From NCBI GenBank assembly GCA_028289375.1, contig JANQQK010000080.1:1-64000 (forward strand): DNA of 64,000 nt, given 5' to 3'. Positions 10,701 through 18,144 of this stretch are shown piece by piece; positions within the stretch are counted from its first letter, which is position 1; every line of letters begins with the position of its first letter. The notes beneath the pieces are model-generated. The model saw only the letters and a list, made by a program, of their open reading frames with translations, was not told where the DNA came from and ran no database searches. The stretch is from Phycisphaerae bacterium (lineage in GTDB: Bacteria > Planctomycetota > Phycisphaerae > UBA1845). Both the position numbers and the translations under genes were made by a program.

Positions 10701-12886
10701 CCGAGGCCGCGCTGCGAGACACGAACCTCCGATTCACGCAAATCAGCGAAAACCTTGACGACATCTTCTGGTATGGCGACGCCGCCGATCCGGAGTCCTT
10801 TCGGGCGGTCTACGTTAGCCCTGCTTACGAGAAGATCTTCCAGAGACCCGTCCAGGATCTATTTGACGACGCGTTCGCCTGGCTTCGGGCCGTACATGAT
10901 GATGACCGTGACCGGGTCGCCGCATCATTCACCAAGTTCATCCGCGGCGAAGGAGAATTCGACGAAGAGTATCGGATTCTCAGGCCCGATGGGACTCAGC
11001 GAAACATCGCCGTTCGCGGAACACGCATCGTGGATAAGGAACTTGGCATCGTACGTGTCGGCGGCATCACACGCGACATCACACACCGCAAATCTGCTGA
11101 CGCAGAGATCCAACGCGCGCACGACGAGTTGGCGAGAAACGTCGCCGCACTCCGCGAAACCAACCTGCGTTTCAGCCAAATGTGCGAAACGATCGACGAC
11201 ATCATCTGGTATGGCGACGCAGCAGAACCCGACCACTTTGAGCTTGCGTATGTCAGTCCATCATTCGAGAGGATCTTTCAGCGATCAGTCGAAGAATTTT
11301 ATCAGGAACCATACCTCTGGCTTCATGTCACGCACGACGATGACAAGGAACGAATGGCACGGGCATTCCGCAGCTTCATACACGGCGAGCGGAATTTTGA
11401 CGAAGAGCACCGAATCATTCGGCCCGACGGAACCCAGCGGATCATCGCCGTTCGCGGGACGCGCATTGAAGATAAGGAGCATGGCGTATTGCGTGTGGGC
11501 GGCGTTGGACGTGACGTCACTTTCCGCAAAGCTGATGAAGACGAGATCCGACGAGCCCACAATTCATTGGCGGAAACCGTTGCCGACCTCCGCGAGACCA
11601 ATCTGAGGTTCCTGCAGGTTTCAGAGAGCATTGACGACATCTTCTGGTTGGCTGATGCGGAGAACCCCCAAGACTACCGTATTCTCTACATCAACCCCGC
11701 GTTCGAACGCATCTTGGGCCTCTCTACGACAAGCCTTTATGAAGATCCCTACGCGTGGGCCAAGGTCATCCCGGAAGACGATCGAGAACGCGTTGTCAGC
11801 ACATTTCAGCGGTTTCTGCGAGGAGAAGACTCTTTCGATATTGAGTGGCGTATCATTCGGCCGGATGGCCACGAGCGATTTCTGTCATGCCGTGCCGAGT
11901 TGATACGCGACGAGAACAATCGCGTAATTCGCGCAGCCGGCATTGTGAGCGATATCACGGCATGGAAAGAAGTCGAGACAGAAATCCGTCGGGCGCGGGA
12001 TGAACTCGCCGATCGCGTTGCCGCCCGAACCGCCGATCTCCAGCAAGCCAATCAGAAACTCCAAAAGGAGATCGCCGAACGTCGCCTCGCAGAGGAAAAA
12101 GCAGCCAAACGTCGCGACGCCCTGGCCCACGTTTCGCGACTGTCGCTCATGGGCGAGATGGCATCCGGACTTGCCCACGAACTGAATCAACCGCTGACCG
12201 CCATCATCAATTACGCCCAAGGTTGCGTCCGCATGCTCCAGCAGCAGGCCCACGACAAGTCCGCGCTCGAACATGCCATGACCCAAGCCGCCCAACAGGC
12301 CACCCGCGCCGGCGAGATCATCACACGCATGCGTGACTTCGCCAAAGCGGACCCCACGCACCGAATCCACACCACCATCAACACGGCGATCACCAACGCC
12401 ATCGACTTCACCAAGTTTGACCTCGACAAACGCAGCATCAGCCTCGAACGCCGCCTTGCGGACGACCTGCCGAACGTGTTTATCGACAGCGTCCAGATCG
12501 AACAGGTCGTGCTCAATCTCATCCGCAACGCCGCCGACGCCCTCGCCGACGTCCACCTCCAGCAGCGTCGCATCCTCGTCACATCCACCAGGTCTGACGA
12601 ACATGGTGTCCTTGTCACCGTCGCCGACAATGGCCCCGGCGTTGCGCAAGAAGCCCAGGACCGCCTGTTCCACCCCTTCTTCACCACCAAGCCCGATGGC
12701 ATGGGGCTTGGATTGTCCATCAGCCAATCCATCGTCGAAACACACGGAGGTCGCATGTGGCATCGCTCTTCGGGCGATGGCTGGACACTGTTCAGTTTCA
12801 CCATCCCTCCCCCCCCGCAAGAGACCGTCGCCTCGACCTCAAGACCCTCACAAACAGCGGATCAAACCCCCTGCGGCGACTCGTGA
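7715..12886 (+). CDS. Giant propeller / multi-PAS sensor histidine kinase
   Basis: This protein of about 1,720 residues starts with a signal-like segment (about residues 11-33), followed by about 14 Reg_prop-type beta-propeller blades with the repeated IWIGT/LWVGT pattern and a Y_Y_Y-type domain ending near residue 700. A membrane segment lies at about 710-728. The cytoplasmic part has five PAS domains; the last three (from about residues 1005, 1148 and 1293) are near copies of one another, each starting with TNLRF and containing DDIFWYGDA or a variant. A coiled coil, HisKA with GLAHELNQPLTAI (His near 1488) and HATPase_c with GMGLGLSIS follow. There is no receiver domain. The family usually senses extracellular polysaccharide products, but no response regulator lies next to it. 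The start could be the ATG at 7715 or 7745, or TTG at 7685. Confidence 0.87.
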   Translation: MSGKEFGRFLMSPIQHIIVAGVLILATANVTTARRYPLTHMPDLHGKVIRDLVQDTDGHIWVATTTGLWRSSDRTFKPAFEQSLGSRLITRLAIARDDQLWIGTIGDIFLVDTRRVKIVRQFSDIGRQAVRSFELRPDGELWVGTERGIYVGDGKGPFELQKGTDRYQVSALAFDADGTLWGGSGRALLRIRDGQIEELFPDIVRPGRIERVITTNDGSVWFGLRNPGGLYRLREGQLKRYTSDDGIHNDEINELIETPNGDIWIATEAGAVRWDGNSFTTVDQTSGLENSDVHALLIDHEDHVWIGTFYGGLYRLSSMDVLHYPNPPGLAHPVVSDIAFDGSGQLIIASFAGTATLDPEVGTIIPASPAMPSEQVFALRNGQVWLRWFHRYAPLGDDVFNTNGLQVNYVTTAPSGNALVATKNGAYELNADDEVVRRLELIGLPDRACNIIHCTQDGTIYVGTRSGLHRCTNNRCETIFDECQVLSMFLESHHHLLLGTNEGLLEYRSGTISRYPPHVVNRKAMRKIVKDRRGRYWIAGERGLFRLENNELTLFTHEDGLPSSDVKGVAISPAGTLWLGTTSGIASIRPEQLSELQPNKPQLDIKHVIAGGRALTPTELPANLSIVGEQIEFEMECVGWRSCEDFRFQHNVEGLTDFWSPPTDQTSIRFDSLLPGKYVFKARAVDAYGNVGGSARDIPFTIVDASSPNKTVVITCVLLCVAAVLFVWWRRVLDQRSAVRAAKEKFVSDEQFRFVFDSGPIGMALVNLDHQFIKVNRAYTEIVGYTEEELRSKTFYDITHPDDLKRNIEIVSPLFEGNARTEVFEKRYVTKEGQPKWVSIRTTVVHDESDKPVFCVAMIEDIDEKRTAEIERENSERRLRTIINTVPSMIYVKNAEGRFLAANDATAQCLGRTVEQVVGELHIDLHSDPEEVKVMLEEDRKVLQTGEQFFSAQDSFHDAHGSIRWLQTIKVPYHDGGFGEPAVLGISMDVTELREAEAALRDTNLRFTQISENLDDIFWYGDAADPESFRAVYVSPAYEKIFQRPVQDLFDDAFAWLRAVHDDDRDRVAASFTKFIRGEGEFDEEYRILRPDGTQRNIAVRGTRIVDKELGIVRVGGITRDITHRKSADAEIQRAHDELARNVAALRETNLRFSQMCETIDDIIWYGDAAEPDHFELAYVSPSFERIFQRSVEEFYQEPYLWLHVTHDDDKERMARAFRSFIHGERNFDEEHRIIRPDGTQRIIAVRGTRIEDKEHGVLRVGGVGRDVTFRKADEDEIRRAHNSLAETVADLRETNLRFLQVSESIDDIFWLADAENPQDYRILYINPAFERILGLSTTSLYEDPYAWAKVIPEDDRERVVSTFQRFLRGEDSFDIEWRIIRPDGHERFLSCRAELIRDENNRVIRAAGIVSDITAWKEVETEIRRARDELADRVAARTADLQQANQKLQKEIAERRLAEEKAAKRRDALAHVSRLSLMGEMASGLAHELNQPLTAIINYAQGCVRMLQQQAHDKSALEHAMTQAAQQATRAGEIITRMRDFAKADPTHRIHTTINTAITNAIDFTKFDLDKRSISLERRLADDLPNVFIDSVQIEQVVLNLIRNAADALADVHLQQRRILVTSTRSDEHGVLVTVADNGPGVAQEAQDRLFHPFFTTKPDGMGLGLSISQSIVETHGGRMWHRSSGDGWTLFSFTIPPPPQETVASTSRPSQTADQTPCGDS

Positions 12887-12937
12887 CATCCTTGTGACTT
12901 TGCAACGCTGCGGGCGTTTCGGTACCTTAATCGCACT

Positions 12938-12961
12938 GTCGGCCTGCCGTCACAGGCCGAC
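12938..12961 (+). other. Perfect 9-bp hairpin in leader of DUF4932-like gene
   Basis: GTCGGCCTG and CAGGCCGAC form a perfect 9-bp stem around the loop CCGTCA, 32 bases before the next start codon and 51 bases after the kinase stop. No run of T follows, so it is a poor intrinsic terminator. It could instead be an mRNA-stabilising or regulatory leader structure. Confidence 0.45.
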
Positions 12962-12993
12962 CCGACGCACAACCTCCGATCGGAACACCGACC

Positions 12994-14742
12994 ATGATGA
13001 CCCGAACGATACTCAGCTTGACCCTCACGTGGGCTGTCCTCACCTGCCCTGCAATGGCACAGGACGCAGCCAAGGAATCGAAGAAACCTGCCACCACGGA
13101 AACCCCCAAAGCGGCAGAAACCAAGTCCGCCGCAAAGCCCAAGGAAAAGCCCGACCCCACGAAGCGTGTCATCCCCATCGCCGCCCGCAACGACATGCGC
13201 GTCCACCTTTTCGCGACCATCTTCCGATTGGCAGACTGTCCCGAATACGCCGTCGCCGGTGAAGTCCCGTTGGCCAACAAGGTCGACACCTATTTCAAAG
13301 ATCACAAGGACCACCCCGCCATCGCCGCCGCCAAGGATCTCTGGCAGAAGCAGCGCGTTGGCTTCGACGACATCATGTACCTCGCCCTGAATGTCGACTC
13401 GATCGACAGTCTCAAGCTCATGCCCGCCAAGGGGGATCACTACAAACGCTTCGAAATGAAGTGGCCTAAAGAAAAAACCGACGTCTTCCTCAAACACGCT
13501 CGCGAATGGGTCGTCAAAGCCGAGTTCAAAAAACAGATGGCCGAGAACGAGGAAGCCCTGAAGAATTCGACCGAGAAACTCAAAGCCAAGACCGCCAAAC
13601 AGACCTACATCGCCTGGTTCCGCCACTTCTTCGGATTTGAAAATCCGATCGACTACCACGCCGTCGCCGGCATGCTGAACGGTCCCTACACCTACGTCGT
13701 CCCCTCCGCGCGAGCAGGCAACAAAACGGATCTGTTCATCATTCCGGGCGTGCTCTTCGCCGACCGTGAAGGCGCAGCCATGTTCGAGGATGACTTTGAC
13801 CGCTCGGTCGTCGACGCGTTGACGCTCTACGGAGCCAGGACCTCCCTAGGCGACCACGCCGAACGCATCGCCCCCGACGCACAGAAGCTATACGACCAGA
13901 TCACCGACAAAATGCAGGCGCTCGGCATCTACAATGGCAAAGCCCTCGTTCAGGAATCCATCGCCCGCGCCGCCGCCATCCGCTACGTCGAAAACGCAGC
14001 CGGACGCATGGCCGGCAGCTCCGAAATGTATCGCCACAAGGGGCTTGGCTTCCTTTGGATCGACGAGCTCGCCTTGCTGCTTCGCGACTACGAAGCCGAT
14101 CGCAAGACATACCCTGACTTGGACGCGTTCGCCCCCAAAATTGCCAAGTTTTTCAAAGAGTGGTCCAAGATGCACATCGCCGATGCGGACAGGATCGCCA
14201 AAGGACCGATCCTTCGCATGTTCAGCCGCCCGCAACACGAAGGCGACGTCATCCTCGTCGAGCCGGATGTCTTCCCCGATCCGGGCACCGAACAGGGCGT
14301 GCTCAACTGGGTCCGAGGCCAATGGGAAGCGCTCTTCAAGAATCAGTTTGTATCAAAGCCGACACCGGCCAAGGAAATCACCGAAGCCCAGAAAAAGACC
14401 CGGGCCTTGATCGTCTACGGCTCACCATCGTCGAACGTCGTGCTCAAGGAGATCTTCGAGAAACTCAATATCTCCATGACCAAAAAGTCGCTCACCATCA
14501 GCGGCAAGACCTACGAGGGCAGCAACATCATCCTTATCACGATTCTGCCAAGCCCCTACAACAAGGAAAAACCGGTGCTGATCTACGCCGCCTACGATGA
14601 CAATTACATCATGGGCCTCGACGCATTCCTCCACGGCCCTTCCGACTTCCTCATCGGCCAATGGGGCCCGCGCGACGAACCCATCGTCGTCATGGAAGGC
14701 GACTACACCAAACGCCCCGATGGAAAGTGGTTCATCAAGTAG
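12994..14742 (+). CDS. Secreted DUF4932-like protein lacking the metal-binding motif
   Basis: The 582-residue product has a clear Sec signal (MMTRTILSLTLTWAVLTCPAMAQ), a Lys/Ala/Pro-rich linker to about residue 60, then a segment DMRVHLFATIFRLADCPEY that resembles the start of DUF4932 proteins. Further similarities are IARAAAIRYVENAAG and the LLRDYEADRKTYPDLDAFAPKIAKFF block. Family members, as I recall them, carry an HEFSH-type zinc-protease motif; the equivalent place here seems to be DDFDRSVVDAL (about residues 267-277) with no HExxH anywhere. If the family assignment is right this would be a non-catalytic member. It lies 107 bp after the giant kinase gene on the same strand and is followed by a strong terminator. 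The function is unknown. Confidence 0.6.
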   Translation: MMTRTILSLTLTWAVLTCPAMAQDAAKESKKPATTETPKAAETKSAAKPKEKPDPTKRVIPIAARNDMRVHLFATIFRLADCPEYAVAGEVPLANKVDTYFKDHKDHPAIAAAKDLWQKQRVGFDDIMYLALNVDSIDSLKLMPAKGDHYKRFEMKWPKEKTDVFLKHAREWVVKAEFKKQMAENEEALKNSTEKLKAKTAKQTYIAWFRHFFGFENPIDYHAVAGMLNGPYTYVVPSARAGNKTDLFIIPGVLFADREGAAMFEDDFDRSVVDALTLYGARTSLGDHAERIAPDAQKLYDQITDKMQALGIYNGKALVQESIARAAAIRYVENAAGRMAGSSEMYRHKGLGFLWIDELALLLRDYEADRKTYPDLDAFAPKIAKFFKEWSKMHIADADRIAKGPILRMFSRPQHEGDVILVEPDVFPDPGTEQGVLNWVRGQWEALFKNQFVSKPTPAKEITEAQKKTRALIVYGSPSSNVVLKEIFEKLNISMTKKSLTISGKTYEGSNIILITILPSPYNKEKPVLIYAAYDDNYIMGLDAFLHGPSDFLIGQWGPRDEPIVVMEGDYTKRPDGKWFIK

Positions 14743-14767
14743 TGACGCCCGTCATCCGGATGTGAAC

Positions 14768-14798
14768 AAAGCCCATCGGGGACCCCCGATGGGCTTTT
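14768..14798 (+). terminator. Intrinsic terminator between convergent genes
   Basis: GCCCATCGGG (14771-14780) pairs perfectly with CCCGATGGGC (14785-14794) around a GACC loop and is followed by TTTT. AAA precedes the stem, so the helix can extend and the element may also weakly serve the opposite strand. It lies 26 bp after the DUF4932-like stop and just beyond the end of the convergent proS gene. Confidence 0.88.
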
Positions 14799-14826
14799 CG
14801 ATTTTCGATCAGGGCTGACCTGTTTT

Positions 14827-16551
14827 TTATGCTGATACGTTCGGCGACAACTGCTCAATGAGCTTCTGAATTGCCGCCACCGCCGCGTCTGGCGCGACCT
14901 TGTCTGCATCGCCGCCGCTGCGCAGCTTCAGTTCGACGACTCCATCGTTCAACCCCCGCTTGCCGACCGTTACACGAATCGGCACGCCCACCAAGTCGGC
15001 ATCCTTGAACTTATGACCAGGACGCACATCGCGATCATCCAGCAGCGTATCAATCCCCGCCGCCTCCAGATCATCGTGCAGCTTCGTCGCCGTTGACATG
15101 ACGGCATCTTCGCGTGCATCCAAAGCACAGATATGCACCGTAAACGGCGCGATGTTGATCGGCCAGCAGATCCCCGATTCGTCATGGAACGACTCGATCG
15201 CCGCCGCCAGCACGCGGTTCACGCCCATCCCGTAACACCCCATGATGAAAGGCTGACTCTTGCCGTTCTCATCCAGGAAGTGGGCCTTCATCGAATCCGA
15301 GTACTTCGTGCCCAGCTTGAACACGTGCCCAGCCTCGATGCACTTCTCGAAGATCAGCGGCGATCCGTTCGGGGCTGCATCCCCCTCAACGGCGTACCGA
15401 ATATCACCCGCCTCGGCGATCTCGAAATCCCGCCCCGGATTCACACCCGTGTTGTGATACTCCGTCTTGTTCGCACCAGTCACGGCGTTGTGCATCACCG
15501 TCACCGCCTGATCCGCGACCACCCGCACACCATCCAGCCCGACAGGCCCTGCAAACCCGACCCCCGCCCCGGTCAGCTTCTCGATCTGTTCCGGCGTCGC
15601 AGCGTCAAGCCCCTTCACCTCAGCCACGCGCGCCAGCTTCATCTCGTTAACCTCATGGTCACCGCGCACCAACGCCACCAGAAGCCCATCATCATGTTGG
15701 AAGATGATCGTCTTGATCATGTCCTGAGGCTTGCACTTCAAAAACGCGCTCACCTGCTCGATCGTCGACATCCCCGGCGTGCGCACCTCAGCCACGTCCG
15801 CCATCGCGTCGCAACCCGCATCCGCGATCGGCTGCATCTCCGCCCGCTCGACGTTGGCCGCGTACGAACCGTCCTCCGCCCGAACCAGGTAATCCTCCCC
15901 CGCGTCCGTCACGATCATGAACTCGTGCGACGCATCGCCCCCGATGGGACCCGACTCCGCCTCCACCGGCGTATACGGCAACCCGCACCGCTCGAAGATC
16001 CGACAATATGCCCGGTACATCTTCTCATAGCTCGCATCGAGACCGGTCTTGTCGACGTCGAACGAATACGCATCCTTCATCAGGAACTCGCGCGTCCGCA
16101 GCACGCCGCTCTTAGGCCGCTGCTCATCGCGGAACTTCGTCTGAATCTGATACAGGTTGATTGGCAGCTGCTTGTAGCTGTTCACGTAAGCACGCGCGAT
16201 ATCGGTGATGATCTCCTCGTGCGTCGGCCCCAGCACCGTTCCCTTTCGCCAGGGCTGATCCGGCAGGTGAATGAGCGTCGACCCCATCGCCGCAACGCGA
16301 CCGGTCTCCTCCCACAGCTCGACCGGGTGCATCGCCGGCATGTTGAGCTCGATCGCACCTGCCGCGTTCATCTCCTCGCGGATGATGCCCGTCACCTTCT
16401 GCAGCACGCGAAAGCCCAGCGGCAGGTACGAATACGCCCCCGCCACTGTCTGCCGCATCATCCCCGCCCGGATCATCAGCACGTGCGACGGCACCACTGC
16501 GTCCGAAGGCGTTTCCTTCACCGTTGGTATGAAAAATTTTGTCCAGAACAT
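14827..16551 (-). CDS. proS: Prolyl-tRNA synthetase
   Basis: The 574-residue class II synthetase is of the long bacterial type. It charges tRNA-Pro with proline. Motif 1 lies in the N-terminal region (AGAIELNMPAMHPVELWEETGR), motif 2 is around TKFRDEQRPKSGVLRTREFLMKD, an inserted editing (INS/YbaK-like) domain spans about residues 225-390, motif 3 is GCYGMGVNRVLAAAIE, and the anticodon-binding domain follows at the C-terminus. I chose the ATG at 16551 (MFWTKFFIPTVKE) because it matches the family N-terminus; the frame is open 36 bases further upstream. No neighbouring gene is functionally linked. Confidence 0.95.
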   Translation of the reverse strand: MFWTKFFIPTVKETPSDAVVPSHVLMIRAGMMRQTVAGAYSYLPLGFRVLQKVTGIIREEMNAAGAIELNMPAMHPVELWEETGRVAAMGSTLIHLPDQPWRKGTVLGPTHEEIITDIARAYVNSYKQLPINLYQIQTKFRDEQRPKSGVLRTREFLMKDAYSFDVDKTGLDASYEKMYRAYCRIFERCGLPYTPVEAESGPIGGDASHEFMIVTDAGEDYLVRAEDGSYAANVERAEMQPIADAGCDAMADVAEVRTPGMSTIEQVSAFLKCKPQDMIKTIIFQHDDGLLVALVRGDHEVNEMKLARVAEVKGLDAATPEQIEKLTGAGVGFAGPVGLDGVRVVADQAVTVMHNAVTGANKTEYHNTGVNPGRDFEIAEAGDIRYAVEGDAAPNGSPLIFEKCIEAGHVFKLGTKYSDSMKAHFLDENGKSQPFIMGCYGMGVNRVLAAAIESFHDESGICWPINIAPFTVHICALDAREDAVMSTATKLHDDLEAAGIDTLLDDRDVRPGHKFKDADLVGVPIRVTVGKRGLNDGVVELKLRSGGDADKVAPDAAVAAIQKLIEQLSPNVSA

Positions 16552-16664
16552 GGGCAGAGAGATACCGAAACCCGCCCGATCCCGCAAGGGTAGTCGTCAT
16601 CAGACTATGCGAGCCGGATGTCGCGCAACGCTCAAACTCAATCGGCCACCGATCGCCTCGCCGA

Positions 16665-16693
16665 CCGATAGGCATTGACCAAATGGGATTCAA
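16665..16693 (-). promoter_or_regulatory. Possible promoter for proS
   Basis: On the minus strand TTGAAT (16693-16688) and TATCGG (16670-16665) are separated by 17 bp and lie about 115 bp upstream of the proS start, partly inside the stop region of the NYN gene. The match is weak in the -10 element, so this is only a candidate. Confidence 0.3.
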
Positions 16694-17283
16694 TTCCTCC
16701 AGACTTCAGCAAGAGGACGCGGGAGCTTCACGTCGAAGGCAGCAAGGTCATACTCAAGATCAAGCAGGTCCGCACCGAGGCTTGCGAGTTGAACAAGATC
16801 TGGCGACATTCGTTCGCGAAACCCAACAACAACAACCTGCACGCCCATCGCCAGTAACTGACTCAAGTGGTGAGCATAACCGTGATCATCTGAGACCAAG
16901 ACCACACGAAGCGAACGGGATGCTGATTCACTTTCGAGCAGAGCTTGCATCCTCCACTTGATAAACTCGTCAACAGGATCAGTCCCCGTGTCGTCGAGCA
17001 GGAACGCAGGCATAGGTTCTACGCGAAAGCCAGTCTTCGTCACGAATCGATAAAAGGGACTGACCCGATCCAAGTCCCGTCGGAACGTCAATGGGTTGAG
17101 CACGAAATGCTGCTCGTCCGCACCGAACCAGCACTCAAAGGCATCGTACACACGGTCCCAACGAGGTCGCTCATGTGGCTTGGGTCTTCGGCGGAGAATC
17201 TGCAGGCCCAATTCGCCGTCAATATTGGGGGCATCGATGAATACGTAGCAGTTATCAGTGGGCACAATTCGGCTCTGAATCAT
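16690..17283 (-). CDS. NYN-domain (PIN-fold) putative ribonuclease
   Basis: The 197-residue protein fits the NYN/LabA-type PIN fold. An N-terminal strand ends in FIDAPNIDG (Asp17, Asn20), a central acidic helix reads DDTGTDPVDEFIKW (Asp102, Asp105), and a third strand gives VVLVSDDHGYAHHL (Asp132, Asp133) followed by a GVQVVVVGF strand. These acidic residues are placed as in metal-dependent NYN nucleases. The start at 17283 (MIQSRIV) has a good AGGAG 10 bases upstream; an upstream ATG in frame has none. It lies 94 bp downstream of a second, related protein on the same strand, with a hairpin between them. Base composition is more A+T-rich than the surrounding genes. The substrate and biological role are not known. 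Confidence 0.75.
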   Translation of the reverse strand: MIQSRIVPTDNCYVFIDAPNIDGELGLQILRRRPKPHERPRWDRVYDAFECWFGADEQHFVLNPLTFRRDLDRVSPFYRFVTKTGFRVEPMPAFLLDDTGTDPVDEFIKWRMQALLESESASRSLRVVLVSDDHGYAHHLSQLLAMGVQVVVVGFRERMSPDLVQLASLGADLLDLEYDLAAFDVKLPRPLAEVWRN

Positions 17284-17334
17284 TCTATAATCTCCTAAGA
17301 AATTGAAACTATAAGGCACACTAAACTAGCACTG

Positions 17335-17365
17335 ATAAAAGGCTTCCGATCCTTAGGATTCGGAA
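17335..17365 (-). terminator. Terminator- or attenuator-like hairpin between the two NYN genes
   Basis: On the minus strand TTCCGAATCC and GGATCGGAA form a 9-bp stem with one bulged base and a TAA loop, followed by GCC and TTTTAT. It lies in the 94-bp gap after the first NYN gene and before the second, so it could reduce read-through from the shared promoter. A TATAGT hexamer just after it might give the second gene its own weak promoter. Confidence 0.55.
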
Positions 17366-17377
17366 CTTCATAAAAAA

Positions 17378-18001
17378 CTAAAGCTGGATACTCCCGAGGC
17401 CACCTCCTTCCTTCTGATTCCTTTCAGGAGCTAAACTCAGATCCACGCCGAGAATACTCTCTGCGAAATCACTCAGGTCAATAAAACGAATGGGGGACTC
17501 TTCGCTAAATAACCCAACTCTGTTCCAACGCTCTTCCATTCCTGAACGGAAAAATGCTATAGAAACCCTCCCCCCCCGGTTCTGCACATAATCGAGGAGA
17601 GGGTAATATAAGTCGAAGGCGTCACTTACAACAACGAGAGGAGGGGGAGTCTCCTGACGTTGAACAAGCAAACCAGCAAGATACGTAATGCGCGTCGAGA
17701 GGCGTTGGTACTGAACCGATTCCAGCCGATTTGGTGTGACGAATGCATCGCGGTAGTCGGTTTCGTCCACGGTAAACTGAAGAACGCTGGCAAGGAAGTC
17801 ACAGAACTTTCGTTGGCCATCATGCTCCTTATTAATGGAAACGAATGCGATTTTCTGCCCGAATGTGCCACGATTGGCTTGCACCAACGCTTCATCAAGC
17901 ATGCGATAATCAATCGCCGCCTGCCGCGACAACTTCTTATCAGACAACGACTTATGGAAATCAAATAAGGGGGTTGCGTCAACTGCGAGAATTGCACCCA
18001 T
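17378..18001 (-). CDS. NYN-like (PIN-fold) protein with altered active site
   Basis: The 207-residue protein shares its layout with the next gene: a first strand ILAVDATPLFDF (Asp8), a middle helix, the strand LVVVSDAFDLYYPLLDYV (Asp127), then GGRVSIAFFRSGM and a final DLSDF. This mirrors the SDD...GVQVVVVGFRERM...DLLDLEYDL order of the neighbour, so I infer a common NYN-type fold. The usual Asn after the first Asp is missing, and the middle acidic residues are replaced (RLSTRITYLAG), so catalysis is doubtful. The ATG at 18001 has GGAGG seven bases upstream and is preferred over the upstream frame extension. A run of eight G on the coding strand covers codons 142-145. A strong sigma-70-like promoter lies about 60 bp upstream. 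I know no named family for it. Confidence 0.65.
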   Translation of the reverse strand: MGAILAVDATPLFDFHKSLSDKKLSRQAAIDYRMLDEALVQANRGTFGQKIAFVSINKEHDGQRKFCDFLASVLQFTVDETDYRDAFVTPNRLESVQYQRLSTRITYLAGLLVQRQETPPPLVVVSDAFDLYYPLLDYVQNRGGRVSIAFFRSGMEERWNRVGLFSEESPIRFIDLSDFAESILGVDLSLAPERNQKEGGGLGSIQL

Positions 18002-18058
18002 ACGGATCCTCCCTTTCCATAAAAGCATCGACATACGCCGACGCAATAAACACCTTTG

Positions 18059-18087
18059 AATGTACACGATGATAGGACGAAAGTCAA
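18059..18087 (-). promoter_or_regulatory. Sigma-70-type promoter of the NYN gene pair
   Basis: On the minus strand TTGACT (18087-18082) and TACATT (18064-18059) are separated by exactly 17 bp. This is the best housekeeping-type promoter match seen in the window. Transcription would begin near 18052, leaving a leader of about 50 bases that includes the GGAGG site at the NYN-like gene start. Confidence 0.7.
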
Positions 18088-18144
18088 GCGAATTCCATAT
18101 GGCGTAACCAAATTCGGCTGTCGTCGGGCAGGCACGCCCAGGGC

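Noticed and set aside
10730-11960. DNA-level tandem repeats in the giant kinase
   Set aside because: They follow from duplicated PAS domains in the protein, not from a mobile or CRISPR-like repeat.
12809-12816. C8 tract as a phase-variation switch of the giant kinase
   Set aside because: It lies after the kinase domain, so slippage would change only the last residues.
15133-16593. Plus-strand frame of 486 codons opposite proS
   Set aside because: Arg/His-rich shadow of a certain synthetase gene.
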